Below are positions 10,645-23,309 of a stretch of 64,000 nt of DNA, in pieces. This DNA is from G963675935 sp963719005 (GTDB lineage: Bacteria; Planctomycetota; Planctomycetia; Pirellulales; Thermoguttaceae). Position 1 is the first letter of the stretch; each line of letters opens with the position of its first letter. Under the pieces are notes generated by a model. That model saw only the letters and a list, made by a program, of their open reading frames with translations, did no database searches and was not told the DNA's origin. The stretch covers positions 18,527 through 82,526 of the forward strand of contig CAVRAR010000007.1 of assembly GCA_963719005.1 (NCBI GenBank), written 5' to 3'. The position numbers were made by a program, and so were the translations under genes.

Positions 10645-11839
10645 TTATTCGTCCTTTTCGGCGGCGAGACGCCGGAAGTATTGTTCGATGGCGTCGCGAT
10701 AGTGGGCGGGAAAGTCGCGTCCGATCTGCTGCATGGCCTCCTCGCGCTGCTTGGCAGGCATGTCGCCCCAGCCGCTTTTCGAGCCGATGTTCTTCTTCGT
10801 CACCTCGCCCGGCCCCTGCCCTCCCATGATCCGGCTTGCGTCCGCGGGCCGCGTCGATCGGGTGCTGTTGGCACTGCTCGATTCCTGCTGCTGTTGTTCG
10901 TCCTCCAGCTTCTTGATGAGCTTGTCGAGCGACTCGATCACGCCCTTCTCGACTTTGCGGACTTTGGGACCGGCGCGGCCGAGATCGAGCCGGCGGTGGA
11001 TATCCTCCATCCGCCGCGCGATGTGGTCGAGCGAATCTTCCTCCAGGCCCTTCAGGTCGTCCTGCATCAACTGTGCCAGCGCCACGTAGCGTCGCGGAGT
11101 CGCGTCCGCCCCCTGGAGCAACACGTCGATCGACTTCAATCCCGATTCCTTGTTCAACAGGGCATGGTAAACGACGCTCTGGTAGAACAGCACCGCGGCG
11201 GGGGCGACCACGTCGGCCGGCGCAAGCCCCGAAAGCTGCTCTAACGCTTCGTCGAACATCGATTGCTCGACCAACCAGCGGGCGAAAAGCAGCCGCAGAT
11301 TATTGGCCAGCAGCGGCGGCACGCTGCCGTCGCGCAGCCACGGCTGAGCGGGAATCAGCAGTTGGCCTCGCGGCTCGGAACATAGCGCGAGCAGCTTGGC
11401 CGACTGTGGATTGACCAGCGCGGACGTTCTCGCCAGCCGGATGAGCAGATCATCCTCCGACGCCCGCGGGGAGAGGCCGGACCAGATCGCGGCGGCCTTG
11501 GCGCGAACGTCCGGGGCCGCCTTCGCGGCATCGAGCCACGCCAGCACCTGTGCCTTGACGTCGGCGGGCCGCGGCGGCTGCCACGCGGGGGCGGGTTTGG
11601 CCGCCGGCGCCGACCTGGGCCGCCGCAGGCGAAGCCGCAATCAGCCACGACGCCGCCAGCACGGCCGCCAGCAACCGGTTCAGCCCGCATTTCTCACCAC
11701 GCGGAGAGATTAACGAACGGTGTGCCACTGCTTGGAACAAACAGTGCCGAGCGTAACCTACTGCCACGGCACTGCTTGTTCCAAGCAGTGGCACACAGCG
11801 GTGAGAAATGCGGTTCAGGATGTGGAATTCATCGTTCAT
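10645..11839 (-). CDS. secreted hypothetical protein of the MoxR operon (one-base insertion)
   Basis: Starts at ATG 11839 in an ATGA overlap. Residues about 14-37 come from an inserted palindrome, followed by a signal peptide (LNRLLAAVLAASWLIAASPAAA). The remainder is helical, with an ALA/LEU-rich repeat-like middle and a coiled-coil/Gln-Ser-rich part (LIKKLEDEQQQQESSS), ending DAIEQYFRRLAAEKDE. A frame change near 11615 and a length of 3n+1 imply one inserted base. No enzyme motif is seen. Proteins of this shape often follow the coiled-coil gene in planctomycete MoxR operons; that is family knowledge, and the role is unknown. Confidence 0.6.
11721..11795. repeat. palindromic repeat, TGTGCCACTGCTT family, copy 2
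   Basis: TGTGCCACTGCTT (11721-11733) and AAGCAGTGGCACA (11783-11795) match the arms of the 9332-9406 copy exactly; the centres differ. It lies in frame upstream of the signal peptide of the 10645-11839 gene. Confidence 0.85.
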
Positions 11840-13467
11840 TGGTTCTTCCCCAATTCTAGGTCGCGGGTGACGCGGTGAATCCGCTCTTGCCGCTCGGCAA
11901 GCCGCCGGAGCGCCTCGACCAGTTCAGGATTTTCGGCCTGCTCGCCCTCGACCAATTTGGAATACCGAGCGGTCCGCGTGTTGACCCGCATCTGTAAAGT
12001 GCGGATCATTCGCAGTTCGGCCAGCGTGTCGATCAGCGGGGGATCCTGCGGCTCGCCCGACTGCGACTCGCCCGGCTTTTTCTTCTTTCCCTCCTGATCC
12101 TTCTGCGCCTTTTTCAGGGCCGCGATCATGTCTTTCAGCGCGGCGATGACGTCTTCCTCGATGCCTTGCGTGATCTTGCTCACGTTTGCCCCGGCCAATC
12201 GCGACACGACCTGCTGCATGTCGTCGCGCATCTGCTCGACGGCCTCGGGAAAGGCCACGGCCCCGCCGTCTTCGCGGAGCAGCAGCGCGGCCTTGTCGAC
12301 CTCGACGACGATCTGCGACTCCTTGCTGCTAAGACGGCTGGATTCGATCTCCTGGTTGTGCGTTCGCTCGGCCGTGGGAATCTTGTCGAGTAGCAGCGTG
12401 CCTTCGTAGACCTCCTCTTGCATCTGGAGCATCCTGCGGAAGCGGGCCTCGAGCATCGCCAGAATTCGCTCGATTTCCTCTTCGCGGAGTTGACGGAGTA
12501 TTTCCTCCAATTCGACTCTTGGCCTGTTCGAGCTCCCGCACGGCTTGTTCTTGCTTCTCGACGGCGTCTTGGCGAAGGGCGTCCTCCAGCTTCTGCTTGG
12601 CCTCGTTCATGCGCTGCCGGGCGGCTTCGAGACGTTTTCGGGCGGGGTTTTGCGAGGAGTTTTGCTGTTGGTTTTCGGCACTGGCGTTTTCGCCCTTTCC
12701 GCTTTCCCCCTCTTCGCTCTTTCCTTTGCCGTCTTCACTCTTGCCGCCCGCTCCCTTGGTCCCCTTCCCCTTGCCGCTTTCGTCCTTGCCCTTGTCGCTC
12801 TTCGGGTTCTCCGCCTTTCCGTCCTCGCTCTTCTCCTCGTTCTTTTGAATGTTCTTCGCCAGGCCCGCGGTCTTGTCGGCGACTTTCCCCTGCTCGCCGG
12901 CGAGTTGCTTGTGGTCGTCGCCGCCCGCGGTTCGACCTTGGATGTCCTTTTGCTGCTTGATAAGAATGCCGATCGCCTTAAGGTACTCGCGCAGCCGGGC
13001 CTTTTCGTCCTTGACCGTCTTTTCGCGGTTCTCGCTCATCAACAGATCCAAGAGCGCCCGCAAGTCCTGGTCGAGATCGGCCTGATTTTCCAGCGCCCGC
13101 GAAAGCTGATCCTTGCCGAGAAGCTCGACGAGCCGCTCGAACCGCAGTCCGATCAGTTGTTCCTTGCTCTGCGCGACCGCCTTCTTGAGCAAGGCGGCGC
13201 GGCGCGGATCGCTCGCGGCGTTGAGCTCGGCCATGCGCAGCAGCACCTCTTCGAGATGTTTGTATTTCTCGGCGATGCGGCGTTCCTGGATGGAGAGCTT
13301 TTCGGCCGCCGCGGGTTCCGGCTCCTTCGCAACGCCCGCGGCGCCGGCAACCTTGGCATTCGCGCGATCCTTCGCCGTTTGCGTTGCGCCGGCGCTGCGG
13401 AGGCCGAGCAAAGCATGGCCAGCACGGCCAGGCCCAGGGCCACCCAAAGCCGATTGCGAACGTTCAT
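11836..13467 (-). CDS. secreted coiled-coil protein (frameshifted)
   Basis: Starts at ATG 13467 just after the upstream stop; the Shine-Dalgarno AAGGAG overlaps that stop codon. A signal peptide (RLWVALGLAVLAMLCSASAAPAQ) is followed by long charged coiled coils (ERRIAEKYKHLEEVLLRMAEL; KRLEAARQRMNEAKQKLEDA) separated by a Gly/Lys/Glu/Ser low-complexity linker near the middle, and a C-terminal helical part (MRDDMQQVVSRLAGANVSKI) ending RDLELGKNQ. Frames change near 13340 and 12515; 1632 bp is divisible by three, so three one-base insertions fit, two of them close together. It is probably a structural periplasmic protein. The family is unrecognised beyond co-occurrence with MoxR operons. Confidence 0.6.
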
Positions 13468-13470
13468 ACG

Positions 13471-15898
13471 CTACTCCTTCAGCAGGTCGCGGATTTTCTC
13501 GTTGTGCCGCTTTTGGGTCTCTTCGTGAAGCTGTTTCTGCGTCTCGACGATGTTTCGCAGCAATTCGACGGCCTCGTTGAAATCCTCCAACTCGATCATG
13601 TGATCGCGAACCTTCTGCATGGCCAGCAGGATCGCTTGCGCCTGCTGCTGGGCGCCGTCGCGCAGCGCGGGGCACGCTGCTTGATCTTCCAGAGCCGCTT
13701 GGAGTTCCTCGATGCGGCGATTCAGATCGGGAAACATCGACATCGACGATTTGGTGGAGCGGCTCGGCGATGTTGCCCTTCAGCCGGTTCTTCAGCTCCG
13801 CCGTGTCGATGCGATTATTGACGAATTGCTTGTAGATGTCGTCGAACGATTCGGCGACGCCCAGAACTTCGGGAGCGCCCTTGTGGCAGTTCGTCAGTGC
13901 GCCTTGCACCCGCAGGAAGCGCAACTCGCGCCGCCGCTCGGGCGAATTGGCGGGCTCTTCATCGCCGGGCTCGGCAGAAGATTTGGAGGTGCGGTGATTT
14001 GCAGATTTGGAGGATTGGAGATTTGGAGATTTGAGATCTGAGGATTTCGGATTTGGAGATTCCGACCGCTGACCGCTGGCCGCTGACCGCTGACCGCTGA
14101 ACCCCGCCCCCTCTTCCGCCCGGTCAAACTGCATCCGCGCCAGCAGATCCCGCGTATCGCCCATCTCCTGAATCATCTGCTCGAATCGCTGCCGCAACAC
14201 CAACTCCCGCGCCGCCAAGATCGCCCGCAACTGATCGGGCGTGACCACGTCCAAGCAGCCACGCCTCGGTCGCCGCCACGTTCGGGCCGTGGCCCAGGCT
14301 GCACAGATCGGCCGCCTTCACGCTGACCGAAAGTCTCTGGCCGGGCTTCAACCCCAGCTCGCGCACGTCCGAGCCCTGCGTCGACGAGATTGTAGACGGC
14401 CGGCGCCTGGCGAAGTTCGGCCATGCGGGTGCCTGCACGGCTGCTGCCGATCGATCGCCCGCTCGAACCACACGCGGCCGATGCCGTAATCGTCGGTGAT
14501 TTGGCCCGACACGGCCACGCGGGCCGGCCGGCGTAATCGCCGTGCCGATCCCGTCGAGCTGCACGGCCATCTGCGGCGGCTGATCGGGCGTGGCCACCAA
14601 CGTCAGCCGCACCGGGTCGCGGCTCTCGATGCCGTCGCTGTCGGTCAGCGTGAACAGCAACGTGGTGTCGGTCATCAACGGATCGAGCTTGCAGGAGAAA
14701 CCGCGGCGGTCGGCGGCCAACTCGCTGGTCGCCAAGCAACCTGGCGGGGCCAAGGCGATCTCCGACAATGCTGTTGACTCGCACGCCGACGATCTCCTTG
14801 TTGGCCTGCCCGGCAAGAACCGTCACGCGGCTGCCCATCGGAATCTGCATGACGCCGGTGACCGGCAGCGGCGGCTGTTTGCGGCCGATATAGGTCGGCA
14901 ACTCGCACTCGACGGTCATTTGCGAGATGGTGGGGCTATCGACCGCCTCGATTCGGTAGCCGCGATTTGCGGTCGTCGCCGCCGAGCACGTCGAAACGGA
15001 CGTCGGTCAGGACGCCGAGGAACGTGTAGGTGTATTCCTGGAAGCGGTCTTCCGGCCCGCGCGCGGCGCCGCGACGATCCATCGTGGCGCGGCCGCGGCC
15101 GCCGCCTTCGGTCCGGTAGCGGATTTCGACGGCCTCGGGCACTACCGGCATCGTGGCGTCGGCACGAACCACGACCTCGAAATCGGCGCCGCGAGCCACC
15201 TTCCGCGCGCTGTTCTCGAAGCCCACCACTTCCAGGCGAGTGGTGCGCGGCCAAGGGACGTCGGACATCGCCAGGGTCCGCCGCGCCCAAACGCCGAACT
15301 CGGTGTAGAAAAGGACTGCAAAGAACGCCACGCTGATCGATAGCAGCGTTGCCGCGCTGCCGTGCAAGCACAACGGAAGCGGATTGAATACTCGCAAGAG
15401 ATCGACCTGGCCGATGCGCTCCGCCGCTTCACGGCAGGTCTGCGCGAGCATCTCACGGTCCAGATCGACCTGAGTTTGGTGGGGCAGACATTCTTGTCTG
15501 TCAGGGATCTCAATCGCCATGGGGCAGACAGGAACGTCTGCCCCACCCAGCGCCACGGCTGTCAACAAGCTGTCGTTCAAATGCGGGAAGCGGCGTTCCA
15601 GAACCATGGCGGCATTACTGTCGGTGATCGGAACAAAGATCCGCCGGCCGATCAACCGCACGATGACCGCCGCCAGAACCACGACAACCGCCGCGAGCAT
15701 CACCGCGCGCACCAGCGGCGGCGGCTCGAAGAACCAGTCGGCCGCCAACGTCAGCCAAAACGCCACACCCAGCCATGCCACCGCGGCGGCACAACCTTCC
15801 AGGCAAATGTACAGGCGGATGCAGAGACGCAGCGTGCCCAGCAGCGTTTCCACCGCGGGGGCGAGCATCGGGCGGTCGTGGGCGGTCGTCGGGGGCAT
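13471..15898 (-). CDS. large DUF4175-like membrane protein with coiled-coil C-terminus (heavily frameshifted)
   Basis: Starts at ATG 15898. The N-terminus carries two or three transmembrane helices (AAAVAWLGVAFWLTLAADW; LVRAVMLAAVVVVLAAVIV; ATLLSISVAFFAVLFY), then beta-rich periplasmic domains (VECELPTYIGRKQPPLPVTG; LFTLTDSDGIESRDPVRLTL) and a C-terminal coiled coil (LRAILAARELVLRQRFEQMI; MQKVRDHMIELEDFNEAVEL) ending LLKE. The domain order resembles the DUF4175 proteins of MoxR operons. Frames change near 14970, 14770, 14520, 14440, 14260 and 13745; 2428 bp is 3n+1. Two repeat tracts sit inside the coding frame (15479-15547 and 13981-14103). Confidence 0.6.
13981..14103. repeat. low-complexity repeat tract inside a coding frame
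   Basis: Runs of TTTGGAGATTTG-like and GACCGCTGACCGCTG-like units encode a Ser/Asn/Gln/Arg-rich insert in the DUF4175-like protein. Similar unit types occur between genes at 20703-20805 and 35757-35945. Confidence 0.75.
15479..15547. repeat. GGTGGGGCAGAC palindromic repeat inside a coding frame
   Basis: GTGGGGCAGACATTC near the left end and GAACGTCTGCCCCACC at the right end form an inverted repeat with a second partial copy between them. It reads in frame as about 23 extra residues (GADVPVCPMAIEIPDRQECL) in the DUF4175-like protein. Confidence 0.8.
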
Positions 15899-15951
15899 AA
15901 ATCGTGTTCTGGTGATTGTCTATTGCGAAACCGCAGGCGGTTTCTCTCATT

Positions 15952-18451
15952 TTACGCTAGTTTGAGCAGCCGGCGTATCAGCCACTCCAAACAAAGCAGG
16001 CTGCACAACACAATCATCACGAAACGGAGCCAGTTTTCCTCCTGGTGCGGATCGGGCGCGACCGGGAGGATGATCGTTGTGGTCTGGTCCCGCAATTCGT
16101 CCACCAGGGGGGGCGTTCCGTGAGGTGCAATGGCCGACGCGAGCCCCACGTAATACTTGCCACCCGTATTTTTGGCGATCGCACTGAGTACGGCGTCGTT
16201 TCGCCGCGGGTTCTCGCGCTCCAGGTCGGGGGCCTTTACTTGGATGCGGCGACTGAGGCGTTCGTTCTCACTTTCGGGCACGGGCAGTTCCAGCCGGTAG
16301 GTGCCTTCGTAAAGGGCGGGGAACTGCCCTAGATAGGCCCCGGCCCGGCTGGAATCGGCTCGCAATGCCACCGATCTGTAAGGCACCGTCGGGTTGAATC
16401 ACCTGCAAGTTGATGCTTGGCATGTCGAGCGGCTCGAGCCGGGCGTTGGTCAGTTGCGCCCGAACCTCGACCATGTTCCCCAGCAGATACCGGTCCTGCC
16501 CGACCAGCAAGACCCCGCGGCTCGATCCGCGTAACAACCGCCCTTGCGAGACGTGGCGGATCAGCTTCGTGTAAAACTGGGTAAAATACGCTTCGTCTAC
16601 GGCCCGAAGCCGCCACATTTCCGCGCTGCCCATGTAAAAGACGCTGCCGGCCCCATAAAACTGTCCCGCCATGTAGACCGGCCCTTCGCCGTTTTGCGCG
16701 ACGCGGGGGTCGGAGAATCGCGAGTAGACGGTCGCCCCTGCCTTCGGACCGCGAACTGGACAGTAGCTGAACACGCCGGGGAACGTCGCCCAGGCATGGC
16801 TGCTGGCGGTGGCCGAATCGCCAAGCCAAAGGAAATCGGCATCGTCGCCCGCCCGGGTGAAGTCCAACGGCCACGGCTCCCGGGTCGCATACATATTGTT
16901 TTCCGTCGCCGCCAGCCGGCCGGGGAACTCGACGGGATACAGATTGCGAATCAGGTTCATGCCGGGGTCATGCACCCAACTATCGGGGCCTTTGCAGGCG
17001 TCGACCGGCCCGGCCATGACAATCAACCCGCCCCCCTGTTCTCCGACCCACTTTTCCAGCAACTCGATCTGGCGGGGGTTCAGCAGTTTCCAATCGGGGT
17101 CGAAGGCCACGACGCAATCGTAATCGAACATTTCCCGCCGCGTGGAGGGGAAGTCGTCGAGAATCTTCTTCGCCTCCTGCGACATGCCGGGCTTGCCCGA
17201 TTGCAGCAGCACGTCGACCGTCGTGTAGCGATCGCGATAAAGTTGATTGCGGAGAAACTGATATTCCCGCATCGGCCCGTCGGCCAACAGCAGGACGTGG
17301 GCCTTGCGATCGACGACTTCGATGTCGGCCTCGCGGGCGTTGTCGGCCGGGTTGGTGTCCCCCTCGGGTGTCTTGATTTGCAGGCTCAAGGTGCGCCGGC
17401 CGGTCGAGCCGGGCACGAGATCGAACTTCACCGGCAACACTTCGCCGTCGCCGCCGAGGGTGACCTGTTGGCTGGCGATCACCTCGCCGGCACCCGCCGC
17501 TTTCGCGCCGGGGAGGTTGCCCGCGGGCCGCGACAGCACCTGCACCGTAGCGGCTTTGCCGGCCATCCCCTGGGCCTGGAGGTAGCCGGTCAACGTATAA
17601 TGATCGCCGGGATACGCCCGGGCCGGCGCCGCCAGATCGCAGACGGCGACATTGATGGGCTGCCGGTCCGATCCGAGCCCGACAGTGTATATGGGGATCT
17701 TCGCTTCCTGGGCAAGCGCAACGGCGGCCTCGGGCGGAATGCCGGCGTTTTGTCCGCCATCGCTGAAGACGATGACGCCCGAAATCGGCGTGCCGCGTTC
17801 ATCCTGGATCAATTGCCGCAGGGCCTGGCCGAGCCGCGTTTCGACTCCCGTGGGGGCGAGGAGTTTCGTCCAATCGGGCGTGGCCGGAGCGCGAGCGATC
17901 TTCCCTTTTTCATCCCCCCCGGATTGCAATCGCGCGGCGTTTTCTGCCGCGTCGTCCGGCGTCTGCTTGGCCAACGTCGTCACGTGGTTACGTCTCAGAT
18001 CTTCGCTGAACGGAAAGACAACGACATCGTGCGTCTTGCGCAGTCGGGCGAGAAAATCGGTCTCCTTCAATGCCTTGGCAAGCTGCTGCGACCGGCTTAT
18101 GCCGCCCGACGACGTTGAGCCCTGCCCGTCGTCCGTCCCCATGCTCAAACTCGTATCGGCCAACACCAGCACGCGGGAGTTTCGCACTTCCTCGCGTTCC
18201 GTTCGCCAGTGCGGTTGGAGATACAGGATAAGCAACCCGAAGAAGGCCGCCATTCTCAGCGCGGCCAACAGCCAGCCCCAAACCGCCTTCAATTCGACCG
18301 CATCGCGACGATACAGGTAGCCGACAAGAAGGAGAATCGCGACGCAAACGACAACCGGCAAGATCCAATCGGCGTTCGATTGGATGCGTCCCCACTCGAA
18401 CGTGGTGTGGATGGTCTCCGCGGCCCACAAGGGCGAAAGAGCGAGCATCAT
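15952..18451 (-). CDS. vWA/glutamine-amidotransferase-like membrane protein (one-base insertion)
   Basis: Starts at ATG 18451 in an ATGA overlap with the BatA-like gene, with GGAGG six bases upstream. Two N-terminal transmembrane helices (WILPVVVCVAILLLVGYLY; LLAALRMAAFFGLLILYL) precede a vWA domain with a MIDAS motif (DTSLSM), a beta domain, and a class-I GATase-like domain of the type found in large planctomycete vWA proteins (VVAFDPDWKLLNPRQIELLEKW; GGLIVMAGPV). A last helix (RFVMIVLCSLLCLEWLI) anchors the C-terminus. One A inserted near 16365 shifts the frame; 2500 bp is 3n+1. No catalytic Cys-His-Glu was identified, so the GATase fold is probably non-enzymatic. Confidence 0.75.
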
Positions 18452-20692
18452 GCGGCGCCTCCTTGAGTCTGCGGCACGGCTGGTCGGCGCGGGTGGTAGC
18501 TGGCCGACCACGCCAAAATCTGTTCGCCGATCAGCAACAGCACCAGCATATAGAGAATGGCCTCGCCGAGATTGTAGCCGGCCAACTCGCCGCCGGCGGA
18601 TTGGAACGCCGCCGCCCGCTCAAATCGATACTTGACGCCTTCAAGCCGCGGGGCAAGCCGTTGGGCGTCGAGCGCCGCCAAGTCGCCCTCGGTCGGGTCG
18701 ACATTCATTGCGTAGCGGCGCGTTTCCATCGAATTATCGTTCTTCACCAGTTGCGCTTCATAGAAGCCGCTCTGATCGGTGTCGAACAGCGACGCCGTCA
18801 ACGTGCCGTCGGTCCCGAGCGTGGCATTGACGGGAACCGTCCGCGAGAGGGCTTGCTCGGGCAGCGCGAATTGCACCTCCGGCCGGTAGAGGTTCGCGTC
18901 CAATCGCAACACGAGCGGCGAACCGACCGCCCGCGATTCGTCGGCGGGCCGCTGCGACAGATACGCTTCGAGGTCTTGCATGACCACCACGAAGCCGGGG
19001 TTGCCGGCCCAGTTGTTCCAGGTGGGAGCCGCCGTGGTCAAGAAAGCCATGACGCGCCCCTTGCCGAAACTGCGCTCGACGAGCAGCGGCGCGCCGTTGC
19101 GCAGGTGCGCCGCCACGCGAACGGTCGATCTGCACCGGCGGACGCCACCCCTTGGGAACCGCGAAATACCGCTGCACCGCCACCGTTTGCAGGTAGCTGT
19201 TCCGTTTACCCGTAAATCGGTCGAAAATGTAGTGTTCATCAGCTTCGAGATCGGGGGCGGGCTCGAGCCGATCGACCTCCAACTCGGCCTGCCGCTCCAG
19301 CGGCGCCGGAAACAACCCCTTGCCGTCCCGATAAAGGACGTCGTTGAAGAACTTCACGTCGCAGCGCTCGCCGAGAAAGAAGGCCACGCCGCCGCCGTCC
19401 TCCACGTACTTTTCCAACGCCTTCACGGCCGACGAGTCCAGCCGTTCGATGTTCGCCAGGTTGATGGCCCCGAAGCCGCCCAGCGGCTTCGTGCTCAGAT
19501 ACCGCGGGCATTTCGATCTGCGGCCGCAGGCCCGTGCGAACCGACTCGCCCGGCGCCAGTGCAATGCTCAGATAGCGGGCGTTGCGGGGGCGAGGCGTCG
19601 CCGTCGATCAACAACACCGGCACGTCCGCCGGAACGTCGATCGTGCAATACCGGTCGTTGTCGGCCGCAACGGCGTCGGCTTCCAGCCGCGCGGTGATTC
19701 GGTGCGGACCGGCATTGGAGAACTGCACCGGGAATGACTCGCTGGCCGTCTTGTCCGGCGCAATTTCCGCCAGTGTGACCGCCGGCCGGCCGTGTCCGTC
19801 CTCGCTAAGTGCGACCGAGACGTTGCGGACCGGCGTGGGACCGAAGTTCCGAACCGTTACGTTCATCGTTAGCGGCACGCCCGCCGCGCGAAGCCCCTCG
19901 GCCGGCGCCAACGAGACGATCGCCAGATTCGGACGAACTCGGTCGATGCAATCGATCAGGTGGATTTCCGCGCCGCCGGCGCCGATCTGCAACAGTTGCT
20001 CGCGGATGTCGGTCGGGTTGTTCCATTGCCGCGCGCGGAAGTCGGAGATCACGATAGAGGACGCGATGCTCGCCTTCGTCACTGCCGAACAATTGTGAGA
20101 CCGCCTGCAACGCCGGCCCGGGCCCGACGGCCAACTGCGTGACCTTGAGTTTTGGCAACAGGGCCGCCAATTTGTCGCCGAACTCGCTGGTGACGGGCAC
20201 TTTGGTCAAGTCGGGCTCGGCCGCGGGACGCTGCGGCCGCCGCACCCGCGAAAACCGCAGCAGCGTAAACGACTGAAGCCGATCTTGCTTGACGGCATTG
20301 GCCCCGATGCGATCGACGACTTTCTTGGCCTGCGAGAACGCGTCGGTGTCGGCCCAGCGGTCCGACATCGAAAAGCTGTCGTCCAGCAGCACGATATGAT
20401 GCGTGCGCGTGCCGCCGAGCAGGTCGGCGACCTGACTGTGGAGCTGCGGCTGTGCCACCATCAGCACGATCGCCGCGACGGCCGCCATTCGCAGCAGCAA
20501 CAGCAGGAGCTGCTTGAGAATGACCCAGGTGCGATGTTTCTTCTGGCTGACCAGCAGGAACTCCATCGCCGCCCACTGCAGCCGGCGATGCCGCATCATG
20601 TTGATCAGGTGGATCAACACCGGCAGCGCCACCACGCCGAGCGTCGGCAGGCCCAAGGTCCAAAACAGGGCTGGATGGAGGAAAGGTGACAT
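18448..20692 (-). CDS. BatA-like vWA membrane protein (frameshifted)
   Basis: Starts at ATG 20692 (MSPFLHPALFWTLGLPTLGV), the typical BatA N-terminus: helix, basic loop (INMMRHRRLQWAAMEFLLVSQ) and second helix (LLLLLLRMAAVAAIVLMVAQ). A vWA domain with MIDAS DDSFSM follows, then a CARDB-like domain (LTMNVTVRNFGPTPVRNV), a GATase-like region (SSAVKALEKYVEDGGGVAFF) and a terminal helix (ILYMLVLLLIGEQILAW). Four frame changes (about 20065, 19595, 19505 and 19120) and a length of 3n+1 fit four one-base insertions. With MoxR and DUF58 it makes up the metal-dependent chaperone-like system of the Bat family. Confidence 0.75.
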
Positions 20693-20702
20693 AAAAGGGG
20701 TA

Positions 20703-20805
20703 GTGGGTATCGGCAGTGCGAAGCCGCAAGCGGTTCTTCAAGTCTTCGAATTCGCAGATCTTCGAAATCTCCAACCTCCGATCCCTGACCCCTGACCTCT
20801 GATCC
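20703..20805. repeat. intergenic low-complexity repeats between the DUF58 and BatA-like genes
   Basis: Contains GCAGATCTTCGAAATCTCC-type and CCCTGACCCCTGACC-type units, the same kinds seen at 13981-14103 and 35757-35945. It fills the whole gap between the two genes. Confidence 0.6.
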
Positions 20806-21682
20806 CTAATTCCTATTCTTATGGTGCATTCCCAATCGGTTGCTCAAGAACGCGGCCAGGGCGGCGTCCAACGGCTGGCTGGTGCGGAGCAAGGTGTAAT
20901 CGACGTTGTGCCGTGAACAGCCGCGGCGGACTTCTTCCAAATACGCGCCGAGCGCCGCAAGATACCCCTCGCGCAGCGCCCGCGGGTTACAGCGAAGCTG
21001 CTCGGACAGTTCCAGGCCCTCGAACCGCGTCGGCCCGTTGAAGGGGAAGTCCAACTCATCGTCGTCCAACACGTGGAAGACCATCACGTCGTGCCCTCGG
21101 CTGCGCAGCAGCCGCAGCCCGCGAAACAGCCCCTCGCGATCGACGAACAGATCCGACACCAGCATCATCAATCCGCGGCGTGGAAAACCCTCGGCGACGT
21201 TGCGCAGAATCTGGTACAGATCGGTCTTGTTCCGCGGGCTGCTAAGCTCCAGGGCTTGGATGACCGAATCGAGATGGTTCCGCTTCGTGCGCAGCGGCAC
21301 GGTCATTCGGGCGGCGTCGTCGAAGGCCACGCAGCCGACCGCATCCTGCTGCCGCAACAGCAGGTAGGCCAGGCTGACCGCAATGGTGCAGCCGTATTCG
21401 TATTTGTTCATCGGCCCGCGACCGTAGCGCATGCTGTTCGACACGTCGCACAGCAGCGTACAGCGAAGATTCGTGTCTTCCTCGAACTGCTTGACGTAGT
21501 AGCGGTCCTGCTTCGCCCAGACTTTCCAATCGACGTAGCGTAGATCGTCGCCGAAGGTGTACTGGCGGTGCTGGCGAAACTCGATCGACTGGCCGAAATA
21601 GGGACTGCGATGCATGCCGGAGAGGAAACCCTCGACGACGTGCCTTGCGCGGAGATCGAGCCGGGCGATCCGCTTGATCGCC

Positions 21683-22738
<1,056 letters not shown>

Positions 22739-22795
22739 GTGCGTTCCTCGTTGGTTGGCCAATCTGGCAGCCTGCGCTCGTTCGTAGGCTCGCCT

Positions 22796-22871
22796 TGTAG
22801 GGTGGACTTCAGTCCGCCGCCCTGTAGGGTGGACTTCAGTCCGCCAAATCCGGCGGACTAAAGTCCATCTA
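22796..22871. repeat. GTAGGGTGGACTTCAGTCC palindromic repeats
   Basis: Two direct copies of GTAGGGTGGACTTCAGTCCG (from 22797 and 22824) are followed by an inverted arm GGCGGACTAAAGTCC. The same family occurs at 35111-35170. Confidence 0.85.
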
Positions 22872-23309
22872 TGAAAGCATTTTTGTCAAGCCGTCCGGTG
22901 CAAGAAACGTGAGGCAGATGTCTGCCACATTCCCCTCGCCGTCGGCCTCGGTCGATCTGGTCACGTTCGTCCGAGGGTCCGCGGGCGGTTCCTGCGGCTG
23001 CTGCCACACATTCCCTGAGCCCGAGGCGGAGGAAGAACTCGCTCCCTCCTGCTGATTTCGAGTTCTGAGCCGACGTGAACGTGTACGCTCAACCATCTAT
23101 TCGGGATCGTCGGCTGGGCCGAACGTCGCCATGAAAAAAGTTTCCAAAGGACGCCACCATTCACCCTATCGAAGGTCGGTCGCCGAAGCGGCCGCCATTC
23201 AGGACTTGTGTCGGGGTCGTCCTCAAGTCGTCACGTCCACCGGTTTCGGCTTGATCTTGTACGCTGCGATTTCTCCAGGGTTGTTCTGAAAGAACGATGA
23301 AAATTCACC
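22872..23309. other. gene-poor stretch between the MoxR operon promoter side and the IS110 gene
   Basis: About 440 bp. Two short minus-strand frames (22869-23096 and 22961-23164) lack start signals and recognisable domains. The stretch probably holds one end of the IS110 element; I cannot place its boundary. Confidence 0.4.

Noticed and set aside
22869..23164. Two short minus-strand frames upstream of the IS110 gene
   Set aside because: No start signal, no conserved motif, low-complexity composition; probably non-coding IS flank.
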